The position numbers and the translations under genes were made by a program. 64,000 nt of DNA from Erythroxylum novogranatense (taxonomy: Eukaryota; Streptophyta; Magnoliopsida; Malpighiales; Erythroxylaceae), in contig CM057228.1 in assembly GCA_029891385.1 (NCBI GenBank), positions 69,083,523 through 69,147,522 on the forward strand, in the 5' to 3' direction. The notes under the pieces are model-generated. The model did not search any database, had not been told where the DNA came from, and saw nothing but the letters and a program-made list of their open reading frames with translations. This document shows, piece after piece, positions 55,500 through 64,000 of the stretch. Position 1 is the stretch's first letter. Every line of letters starts with the position of its first letter.

Positions 55500-57912
55500 T
55501 CAATTCACATAATTCAATTTTATATGAATAATTCTTTGTCTTCGCTTGACCATCCAACATTTTCTTTCAACATAGATAATCGTTTATTGATGAAGAATAT
55601 TTTCGCTAGAGCGCAATCATGGTCTTGTCAAGTGATGGTCTAAGAAAAACAATAGGTCATTGCTTCGATTAATTCACCGACTAGAAGACAAAAGTTTGTC
55701 TTCTGCGATTCTGAGGTATATCAATTACACTTTCTTCCTTTTACATTTTATCAACTTACCTATCGATAATTCCTTCATAATTAACAGGGATCGCAAGTCA
55801 AGGCTATCATATTCAATAATGACATCCAAAGAATTGGGGACATCTTACAGCCGTGTCGGGAATATATCATTTCTAATGCCATTGTCAAATCAATTCCCTC
55901 TCAGTATCAAACTAAAAATTTGAAGATACAGTGGATTCTCACTAGCCGCACGGTCATCAAACCTGTCACAGAAGACGATGCAATCATCCCTCCGATTTTT
56001 AACTTCACACCTTTCCAAAGTCTTATGGATAATGTGGACGACAAGCAAAAATTTGTTGGTTAGATGTTTAATATATTTGTTCAAACAATCTTCCAAAAAC
56101 TTTTCCGTTACTGATTACATTAATCTTTAACAGATGATAGATATTTTAGCCGTCGTCGTTGAAGTGTTGGAAAAAAAGATGTCATGAGAGATGGAAAAGC
56201 TTCTACTGTACAAAAATTTGTTATCATGAATAAAGAGTAATTCTCACTCTGTATCTTTGTAACTATTTTGCGTTGGAGGTAAACAAATTTAACATCTTCT
56301 TGTAATCTCTTGTTTTTTTAGGCAACAAATAGTCATACTATCGTTTTAGAATTGTTTTGTTGAGAACGAGGGCCAGTAGATTATGGAATCACTTCACTCT
56401 CATCCGGTTATTGTTTGCACAAAGCTCAAAGTCAATTTCTTTAACGGTATTTTTTCCTTCCTCATAATAACACATCTTACTCTGTCCCTTTTTATTCTAT
56501 CTCAAACATTCATTTTCAAATGTTAGGTCTTACATTGTCAACGTGGTTCGACTCAGCCATCGTCATTGACCCACCGATACATGAAGCTGTAGATCTTAAA
56601 AATTGGTAATCCATTATGTTACGCATAACCTTTCTAATATTTTGTTACAAATTATATCTTAATTTTAAAATTTCTTTATTTTTCACCTATATAATTATTA
56701 TGTTTGTAGCACAACGAAATAATAACGATATCAAAACCTCTCGCTGGAAGATCTTACTTCAGATATAATCCTCAGATATCTTACGGATCTCGCGTAATAT
56801 CACCAAGATCATGTCTCTAGATTCTACCCCAAAGGTAATCGCATCTGCGTATTCCACTTAGATATTGAATTTAGAACTTCTTCCTCTGAACGTCCTTATC
56901 GGTTTTCCTGTAGATATCATGGATTAAAGCCAAAATTTCCTTCCAGCACATTTTGCAAAAATTTTGGTATATGGCATGCAACAAATGCTTCCGGCCTACA
57001 GCTGCTGCATCTGGAGTTCTCTTCACTTGTAATTACTGTAGACAAAAGGAACAACAGAGCCAAGGTTTCTGCCTTTTATTTGCAATCTTTCATTTGTTGC
57101 TTATTCCTGCCGTGTGCATTCCGTAATTTTCGCATCACTTTTTTACTTCCATGTCACCTGCACTTCTTTTTTGTGCACGCTCTTCCTTTTTGACTATTCT
57201 GACTTTATTGTACAGATGTCGATATGACATGAATTTGACCGACGATACCGAAACTATAACGACTTCCATTTTCGGCGACCTTGCTGAGAAATTATTAAAC
57301 TTCACCGCCGTTGAGACTATGCAATATTACAATGAGGTTATATTTTCCTTCCTTCTTTCATCTACATTTCCAATTTAATCATCCTAAAATATGTTCATGT
57401 ACTTATTCCACTAACAATAGAGATTTTATGTTTTGCGTTATAAGAACATGGATCTCCCGTTAGAGAAACTACACGCACAATTGAAAACCAATACCTTTCT
57501 TCTCCACATGAAGCCAACAAACACTCGGTCTTCAGATGGGGTGCAACAATTTACTGTTGTTTACTGCCACAAAATTGATGCTCATGAACTACAACATACT
57601 TCACTTTCACCCATCTCAGGTCCTTTTTATTCTTCCTTGATCTTGATTTTATCTATAACATCATCTTTTATTATTTTTGTATGTGCCATTTAGTTTACAG
57701 TGATCTCCCCCTATATCGCTTGCTTAATATATACTGATTTCTGATATTTTCAGAAAAAGTTCCTAAATCTTCTTCATCAGCTAAACAATGCCTTGAAAAA
57801 AGATTCTTCGATGCTGAATACAACTCGGCGTCACAAATGGACAAGCCGATCAAGAGCAATCAATGTACGCCACAATCGACGCATGATCCACTACTGTATA
57901 ATTCGTCGTAAT
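55500..57912 (+). pseudogene. RPA1-like single-strand DNA-binding protein of the Helitron, multi-exon
   Basis: Downstream of the helicase, several exons separated by AT-rich introns resemble the large subunit of replication protein A. 55789-56057 (VKAIIFNNDIQRIGDILQPC) is an OB fold. 56134-56236 and 56321-56445 (FVENEGQ, PVIVCTKLKVNFFN) and 56526-56606 (LTLSTWFDSAIVIDPPIHEA) are a second OB fold. 56963-57063 (MACNKCFRPT, then FTCNYCRQKE) is a four-Cys zinc ribbon as in the third DNA-binding domain. 57210-57335 and 57430-57620 follow, and the last exon ends at 57912. Plant Helitrons commonly carry RPA-like genes. Stops and a frameshift near 56180 break it. Confidence 0.82.
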
Positions 57913-58120
57913 AGGAAAAAACCCAGATTGTCATAAATGTTTAATGTCACATTGTGGTGTCTTTTGAATGATTTCAGACAATTTTCAGCCTAATCTACCT
58001 CTGGTTTAAGGTTTATTAAATTCATTATTATTATTCAACTTCATTCATATATTGACATAAATATATTAAATAATATGTCGACTCTGACTCTTATTTATAA
58101 CCTTCTTGTTCAACTGCTTC
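57913..58120 (+). other. Helitron 3' tail
   Basis: It holds AATCTACCTCTGGTTTAAGG (57989-58008), shared with 44549 and 44660, then AT-rich DNA. A CTRR terminus with a preceding hairpin, as expected for a Helitron end, could not be placed with confidence before copia LTR sequence begins near 58120. Confidence 0.5.
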
Positions 58121-58495
58121 TTCGATCTTGCTTCTTCAATATTGAAAGAAGCAGTTATTCAATTAAGTTCTGTAACTAACTCAAACTGATTCTTAATTCC
58201 GAGGTGGTTTGCTTTCGTATGCTTTCCATCGTTTACTTTTGCTTCCGTCTGCTTTTGGATAACTTTCGTCTGCTTTTTCTTTTGTCTACTTTTGCTTCTG
58301 TCTGCTTTTGTTTCCGTCTGCTTTTGCTTTAGTCTGCTTTTCACGTTCTGTCTGTTTTTCAACTTCCGTCTGTTTTACAATTTCCGTCTGCTTTTCAATA
58401 GCCTCCGTCTGCTTTTCATCGCCTGTTTTTCATCGTCTCCGCTTTTCATCATTATTTGTACTTCATCAAATAAATTAATGTAAAGTCATTTTGAC
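58121..58495 (-). mobile_element. Copia LTR fragment, - sense
   Basis: On the - strand it starts TTAAGTCAAAATGACTTTAC at about 58498, preceded by AAAAAGGGGGAGATTG, so it is the start of a copia 3' LTR. It carries a CGTCTGCTTTTG minisatellite (58205-58440) and, near 58160-58190, a phrase shared with 18690-18740. The LTR is cut at about 58120 beside the Helitron. Confidence 0.7.
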
Positions 58496-58498
58496 TTA

Positions 58499-58812
58499 AC
58501 AATCTCCCCCTTTTTGATAATAAGAAATAATCATAAGTAAGATGAAAATATCTCCACTCCGTCTTCATATTTTGTTTACTCTTCCTCCCCCTATCTGTTT
58601 CTTTCTTCTCAAAAATATTATTATCCTAGCTCTGGTTTAAGGTTTCGTTTTCAATTGGGCGTTTTACTTTTTAATGTTATTAATTTTCCGTCATATCACA
58701 AAAGTCCACAATGCATCAATAATAAAAGAAGAATATGTCCAATCTATAAATAAACAAAATCTATCATAGTATAACAACATTCTTCATTCTAATACGAACT
58801 GAGGATAGTTTG
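58499..58812. other. Copia internal remnant between opposed LTR starts
   Basis: About 310 bp with a polypurine tract at its left edge (- sense) and pyrimidine-rich patches; no ORF. It resembles 23926-24140 (AATAATCATAA and CTCCCCCTAT phrases). Confidence 0.5.
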
Positions 58813-59254
58813 TTAAGTCAAAATGGCTTTACATAAATGATTTTGATGAAGTACAAATAATGGAACAAAAACAGACGGACGTTGAAAAGAACGAAAGAAG
58901 AAAAAGAGACGGAAGTTGAAAAGTAGACGAAAGAAAAAGCAGACGCAAGCAAAAGCAGACGAAAGCAAAAGCAGACAGTAAATGACGAAGTGCAGTAAAA
59001 CCATCAAAGTAAGACGATTAGAGTTGGACGAAGAAAAAGTGAAGACGAAGTGCAAGTAAGACGATAAAACTGAGACGATCAAGATAAGATGATTTAAGTA
59101 AGAAAAACTGAAAGTAATCAAAGTCAAAATAAGACGCAGTGAAAGTATGACTATACAACTAAGACGATTAAAGTAAGGCAAACGGTTCAAGGAAATCAGC
59201 GGAACCTCAACATTGTGATGTTAAATGATCAACCATCTGATATCTAACAGCCAA
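58813..59254 (+). mobile_element. Copia LTR start joined to the end of copia RNase H, + sense
   Basis: TTAAGTCAAAATGGCTTTAC begins a + sense LTR at 58813, followed by an AGACGAAAGCAAAAGC-type minisatellite (58870-59180), the inverse of the arrays at 45050-46690. From 59188 the + strand (TTCAAGGAAATC, then GTTAAATGATCAACCATCTG) matches the last codons of copia RNase H at 14015-14065. LTR start and pol end on the same strand, with almost nothing between, imply a large internal deletion. The CACTA element is inserted right after, at 59255. Confidence 0.6.
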
Positions 59255-59700
59255 CACTACAAGAAAACTGGCTTTCTCCGACGAAATATTCCGTCAGAGA
59301 AATGGTTAGTTCCGTCGGTGATTATATTTGCCGACGGAACGTGACGAAAGAATAAACCGTCGCAACTATGGATGTCGTTATACCTTACCGATGGAAATAT
59401 TCCGTCGTATTTTGTCAACGGTTAACCGACGGAATATTATCCGTTGTTATTATTTTGCGACGGAAATTTTTTTAAAATTACGTCGGTGAAAATAACACAT
59501 CACCGACGGAATATACCGTCGGTGTAATTTAGGGACGGAACCACCGTCGCAAATAATCGGAAGTAAGTTATATCATTAACGACGGAATTTTGGACGTCGC
59601 CAAATTAAGTCCAGGTTATGTACCGACGGTATGTCTATTCCGTCGGTGAATATTTTCCGATGGAATTGTTTATTCCGTCGGTGAAAAAAAAAGGTATAAT
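59255..59700 (-). mobile_element. CACTA (En/Spm) terminal inverted repeat and subterminal repeats
   Basis: CACTACAAGAAAAC at 59255 is the classical CACTA end, preceded by CAA (59252-59254) as the likely 3-bp duplication. The next 440 bp hold about 18 copies, in both orientations, of a CCGACGGAA / TTCCGTCGG motif (eight or so exact), typical of subterminal binding sites for the element's own DNA-binding protein. The genes lie on the - strand, so this is the element's 3' end. The other end is outside the window. Confidence 0.92.
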
Positions 59701-59905
59701 CCATTGGGTGCATATATAATTGGACATCCACACATCAACCAGTACATCAAAGTTTTGAATAATGTCAATTGTATACAATTGGTTCCACACATCAACCAGT
59801 ACATCAAAGATTTTAATAATGTCAATTGGAATACAAATGTATACAAACACATCAAAGTAAACATAAATTGTTATGATTGTACCTTAAAATCATGAGTTCG
59901 AAAAT
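59701..59905. other. CACTA 3' untranslated stretch with a 57-bp direct repeat
   Basis: CACATCAACCAGTACATCAA occurs at 59731 and 59788, each followed by an AATAATGTCAATTG phrase. It lies between the subterminal repeats and the end of the Transposase_24-type gene. Confidence 0.6.
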
Positions 59906-61643
59906 CTAAAGTTGTGGTGATCGTTGGTGGTCCTTTGGAGAACTTCCCTTCGACTGATCGGACGGTGGTTGCAACTGAGCCATCTGCATAATCTCTTCTC
60001 TCATCTTCGCCATCTGCTCTCTCATTTGTAGCTCCATCTGCAACCTGATTCGTTGCTCCTGCTCCCTCATCCGTTGTTCCTGCCGCTCTGTCTGTTCCCT
60101 AATCCGTTGTTCCTCCCGCTCTGTCTGCCCCTCTTCCAAATGAGCAATCTTGTCCATTAATGTTTGTCTCAGAGTCTTGAGCTCGATGACTTCATTGTTG
60201 TTCGATGGCCTAGTGGACGTTGCTGTACTGGACATGGAAGATTGGGAATAACATGTGTTCCCATACGAACCTAGACCAAATATCCTGCCACGGCGATCCC
60301 TACCACCCACGGCCTCAAAATACGTTTGAGACACGTCTACAGGCTGTTCCTCCTACGACTGCAGCTCAAGGGTTTGTTGTAATTGGTCCTATAAGGTATG
60401 TGAAGTTAACATTAAGACGAAGGATGGGAGCAGTGTTTAAAAAATAAAAAATGCAATAACTGGACATACATTCAGCTCTCGACAGCGGTTGTTGATGAAG
60501 GTTACACCGTCATGCTTCTTCATGTGAGTGTGCAGAAATAACTGAAGGGGGTAGGCTTCGTGCCCAATGACTTCTCCTACATGAGAAAGACTAAGTCGTT
60601 AGATGTGAAGTAGAAATCGTTTAAACATGTGAAAAAATAAGTCAACACCCCCATAAGTGGCATCAGATAGGTAGACCATTATCATTATCCATAATACATC
60701 GAAGCTAACTATTGACAAAATTAGTGTAAAGTGTAGATACTTACAAGTTTGTCTGCATGCTCTTGGTGAGTTATTGAGCCTCCCGTATGTACGGGAAGAC
60801 TCTGTAAACCTGGGCCTCCACGTCTATTGGCTGAGTTACGTCCTGAGATGGACATTGATGCAGGTGATGCCCAATACGCTAGCCAACGACTCCAAATATC
60901 TTCCGAAATATAGCGGGGTCGTACACCGGCCTTGTTTATCGCGTTAATGAAGTCGCGATAACGTGTACGAGCCCGCCTCTCCCAGAATTTGTATATGCTC
61001 CCATCCAAAGTAGCGTCCTAGAAAAATTCTTTCTGATTAAAGAAAAAAAAAATATGTTAGTTAATGTCAAACTATATATATATTAACCATGACACTATAT
61101 ATATATATATATATTAAATAAATAACAAAATAATTATTGTACCTCGAACTCATGAAAGTACAACTGTTTCGTAGCTGCAGTGATATTCTTCCACGTATAT
61201 CCATCGGGTTCAATTCTTTCCTTAAAAGTGGCGGTCATCTGCCTGGATACCATTCCAGACGGTACGAACCTAAAACAAGAAGTCAGTGTAGTGTACAAAT
61301 AGACCGAAAATAGAAAGGCTAGAAACAATGCGTAATCCTATCATATTAGTTACTGGTCATTGATGTAAGTGATATACTTCCGCCCATCATCTCCTACAAA
61401 TCTAGGTTTCCAGGCATGTCCTCCATCCCCTATTGTGGTATTGGATGATAAATGAGTTGGCGTAGGGGATGGTGTGGCATTAGTAGCAGCAGGTGATGGC
61501 TCATCTGCAACGGGAGGATGTGTAGGAGGAGGAGGTGAGTCAATGCGAGTCCCAGACTGTGACGATCCACCTTGACACGGCTGCCCGCCAAACATTCCTC
61601 TAATCCTCGGCCGCATAACCTCACGTGGTCTCTTAGGTTCCAT
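59906..61643 (-). CDS. CACTA accessory protein (Transposase_24 / TnpA-like), spliced
   Basis: Exon 1 is 61643-61354 (MEPKRPREVMRPRIRGMFGG, Pro-rich). Exon 2 is 61269-61143 (FVPSGMVSRQMTATFKERIE). Exon 3 is 61017-60745 (GSIYKFWERRARTRYRDFIN, SEDIWSRWLAYW, LPVHTGGSITHQEH). Exon 4 is about 60595-60470 (AYPLQLFLHTHMKKHDGVTF). The last exon is about 60384-59906, with a Glu/Arg/Gln-rich coiled coil (REEQRIREQTERQEQRMREQ). Exons 1 to 3 join in frame at clean GT/AG sites; the exon 3-4 joint is one base out of phase under the simplest model. Proteins of this type accompany the CACTA transposase and bind subterminal repeats. The gene is less damaged than others in the window; one possible stop lies in the last exon before 60334. 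Confidence 0.78.
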
Positions 61644-61889
61644 ATTAATGAATGAAATACAAAATTTATCGAATTTTGTACAAATATAACAATCTTAAGA
61701 GCAATCGTTTAATGAAGTTATTTACATATAAGCCAATGTCATTGAAAGTTAAGAAACAAGTTAACAACAACAAATCAACGTCAACAATTATACAATTATG
61801 ACTGTGTTTACTAGATTCAAACATATACAACAACAAACATCTTTTCAACTTTGCCGAATTATGTCATGCATGAGTAAATTATTCCGTCG

Positions 61890-62507
61890 GATTCCATGTG
61901 ACATGAGAGTCCGTATAAGTAAATGAGTCCCCCAGTTCTGGATTTCCAATAAGCGTCCTGGCACGTTCAAACGAAGCTCAAGAAACAGTCAGACTTCTCC
62001 CACCAGGTGAAGGCCTTTGGACACTTTCTCTTAATAACGTTTTGGCTATAGCCATACTACGTGAGGAAATTGTAAATGTTTCGCCGCTCTTGGTACAGAG
62101 GATGAATTGTCCGGATGAACTACTACAGGGGGGAACAACAACTGATTTGTCATACCGGTCATATGTCGTAGTGTCATGGCTCTGGCCTCTACTGGCACTA
62201 ATTTCATCGTTGAGAATACTGGACGCTTTGAGCAACATGAAGTTAAAACCATCACATTACTATTATGTTATGGGAACTTAAAATAAGGAAATAAGATGTA
62301 CAGAATAAGAACACAGACGTAATAATCATAACAAACACCTTCAAGTAGAAGATCGGTCATGGATGGCAAACGAATAGGAGTGCTTTCCGCAACGCTGTTT
62401 CCTGCAATGGTTATTCCCTAGGACGGGACGAATTTTCCACATTCCTCCCAACGGAAAGAATTATTACCATCGGGAACCATTCGCCACATCGACATCCCTT
62501 GAATAAG
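61890..62507 (-). CDS. Unrecognised spliced ORF inside the CACTA element, degraded
   Basis: Two blocks look coding. 62507-62349 reads MSMWRMVPDGNNSFRWEECG, then AESTPIRLPSMTDLLLE, with one stop. 62226-61978 reads ASSILNDEISASRGQSHDTT, then VVVPPCSSSSGQFILCTKSG. After a TGA (61978-61980) the frame stays open as ASFERARTLIGNPELGDSFT until a stop near 61883. A GT donor after LLLE (about 62347) and an AG acceptor before ASSIL fit phase 1. I do not recognise the family. It may be the last exons of the transposase, a third CACTA gene, or a captured fragment. Two in-frame stops argue that it is now inactive. Confidence 0.45.
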
Positions 62508-62569
62508 AATTGCAATGATTAAAAGGAATACTGTATTTGGTACAGTAAATAGTCTATTACAAAGACATA

Positions 62570-63428
62570 TTAATTGCTATCAGAACTTAAATGTAAATTA
62601 CAATCATCTTCCTCGTCGGAAGAATAAGAATCAAACTCTTCCTCTTGTTCAGATCCATTGTTACCCTCGTCGGACTCTGCAGATGAAATATCAACATAAG
62701 CGTTAGAAGGATCGTGCAAAGGTTCTGTGTCGTCACACGTTATTGTATCATGAATAGAAGCCACTTCTTCTTGAAACGCTTCACTGTCATTTCTCTCCTC
62801 TACGTTTGTATAGGATTCAAACACTCCCCTAGGTTTAACTTTGCACACCCCCAACCAATCCGCCTTATCACGTTGTAAGCTTGGAAAAGGGACATAACAC
62901 ACCTGTCTTGCTTGCATACCCAAGATGAATGGTTCAAATTATCTCAACCGTCTACAGAAGTTGATTTCAACGACATTGTATCGGTTATGCACTTTTGTTC
63001 CGACGTTTGGTGTCGGGTCATAACAGTCACATTTAAATATCACACATCGCTTAATTGGCAACGCAGGGTACTCAACTTCAAGTATTTCAATTATTTTCCC
63101 ATAATAGTCCATCAATTCTCCCTGTATCGAAACCCCACTGTTCATACTTGACATGGTATGTCCATGAGACTCTGTATGGTATTTATATCCATTCACGAAA
63201 TACACCGGATACGAGTTAACAGTTCGCAGAGGTCCCTTCGCAAGATCAGATATGAACTTGTTCTGTATTGGATTCTCCGCAGCCTATGTAATAGGAAGTA
63301 GCAAAGGAAAGGGTACAATGTCATCGGAACATGTTAACATGGTGGCTAACAATAGGAATAGTTTAAAGTGAGAACTTACATATCGTGCGAACCATCGAGG
63401 GAATGACTGTGAGAAATGACTGTGATAT
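62570..63428 (-). pseudogene. CACTA transposase (TNP2-type), C-terminal part
   Basis: A short exon (about 63428-63380) ends FSQSFPRWFARY at a GTAAGT donor. The next exon begins near 63283 (AAENPIQNKFISDLAKGPLR). It continues FVNGYKYHTESHGHTMSSMN, DYYGKIIEILEVEYPALPIK, RCVIFKCDCYDPTPN and, after one in-frame TAA (62937-62939), FEPFILGMQARQVCYVPFPS and DKADWLGVCKVKPRG, with an acidic tail (SDEGNNGSEQEEEFD) ending near 62570. This is the conserved C-terminal region of plant CACTA transposases; the catalytic core would lie to the right. The upstream part is interrupted by other DNA at about 63430-64000. Confidence 0.82.
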
Positions 63429-63529
63429 AATATTGACATATGATATAAACTGATCCTAGTTGATACTTGGCTCCCAATCGAGTCCTTGTTTGATATGTAT
63501 ATTATCGATGTAATTGTGACTTTAAACAA

Positions 63530-63912
63530 ATTGAGTGAAGGTTAGTCTGTTAATGATACTTAATTAGTTCTCTGTAACCCTTTTGGACTAAAGAACCTTA
63601 CAATTATATAATTATAGGTCTATGGCTGAGTCGTTGGTACTGCTTAGCTCTCTGTAGCCATTCAAGTTATAATGTTGTGAGGATTTATCTTTGGAGGCTT
63701 GGGTTTTACAAATATTCCTTCTCTACAATTTATTGTGTATTGCATGTGATTTTTCCTACATCATATAAGTGTATTTGTACTGATATAAGCTGTATATTGT
63801 GTGAGCAGCTCATTGGATTTTGTGGGCTGATATAAACTCTCTAAGTAAGATTTGATTCCTCTCAACTATATTTTTCAAACCAACTACCACAAGCTTTGCA
63901 GTGGCGACTCCG
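63530..63912 (+). mobile_element. Probable LTR end with tRNA-Arg-type primer site (Tat/Ogre-like)
   Basis: TGGCGACTCCG (63902-63912) follows a CA-ended stretch (TTTGCA at 63895-63900) after one G. Sites of this kind are the usual primer-binding sites of Tat/Ogre/Athila-type gypsy elements. If so, the AT-rich DNA to the left is a short 5' LTR on the + strand; its start could not be fixed (somewhere near 63430-63540). It sits inside the CACTA transposase gene. The last 88 bases of the window would be the start of its interior, with no ORF visible. Confidence 0.4.
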
Positions 63913-64000
63913 ATAAATGTCAGTTGCAAGATATTTACTTCTAAGTATGCTTTCCAATTGTTTTCACTTGTACTTGAATTATAATTTAGTATTGAATATC

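Noticed and set aside
61075..61110. TA-rich run as a promoter
   Set aside because: It lies in an intron of the CACTA accessory gene on the other strand; it is a simple AT microsatellite.

Overview
The window is plant nuclear DNA, most likely from a eudicot. It is AT-rich and almost entirely built of nested transposable elements: Ty3/gypsy and Ty1/copia LTR retrotransposons, a Helitron of the plant type (Rep-helicase plus a separate RPA-like gene), and a CACTA (En/Spm) DNA transposon. I see no ordinary host gene, no rRNA or tRNA gene and no CRISPR array. Every coding region is broken by stops, frameshifts or insertions. The species cannot be named from the sequence alone. The setting looks like intergenic or pericentromeric heterochromatin.

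Layout. 1-2072: end of a long gypsy LTR (family L1, + sense), inserted in the protease of a - strand gypsy element (gag-protease 2073-3899, primer site 4101-4111, LTR 4117-6469). 6491-12270: a recombined series of related LTRs (family L2) with a non-coding 3-kb internal region and a 195-bp tandem array. 12300-19160: a - strand, Sirevirus-like copia element (5' LTR, gag, protease, integrase, RT-RNase H, extra 3' ORF). 19161-19850: a + strand Athila/Tat-type RNase H fragment. 20695-24543: the 3' end of a second copia copy, whose LTR is split by a 2163-bp solo LTR (S1, target duplication ATCAA). 24544-41900: L1 LTRs on the - strand. One L1 LTR (C) is interrupted by a complete LTR-internal-LTR element (27723-about 41900) with 5.6-kb LTRs and only 618 bp of non-coding interior. 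The upper LTR of that element is split by a 3026-bp solo LTR (S2, duplication TAGCG).

41901-47367: rearranged Helitron fragments and copia LTR minisatellites amplified into tandem arrays. 47368-49527: a third solo LTR (S3, duplication ACGTT). 49690-58120: a degenerate autonomous-type Helitron on the + strand. 58120-59254: opposed copia LTR fragments. 59255 to beyond the right edge: a CACTA element on the - strand (terminal repeat, subterminal repeats, spliced Transposase_24-type gene, an unrecognised spliced ORF, transposase C-terminus), itself holding a probable Tat/Ogre-type LTR end near 63900.

The most unusual signals are in non-coding LTR DNA. (1) A pair of 31-nt hairpins at 47-nt spacing is kept in six LTR copies of two families, with paired (compensatory) changes in both stems. 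(2) Arrays of a self-complementary CpG octamer (GTCGCGAC and its one-step CpG-decay variants), spaced mostly 20-27 bp, occur in three solo LTRs that look unrelated, with looser versions in two more families. Both suggest a shared cis-acting RNA or DNA element that is not explained by coding.
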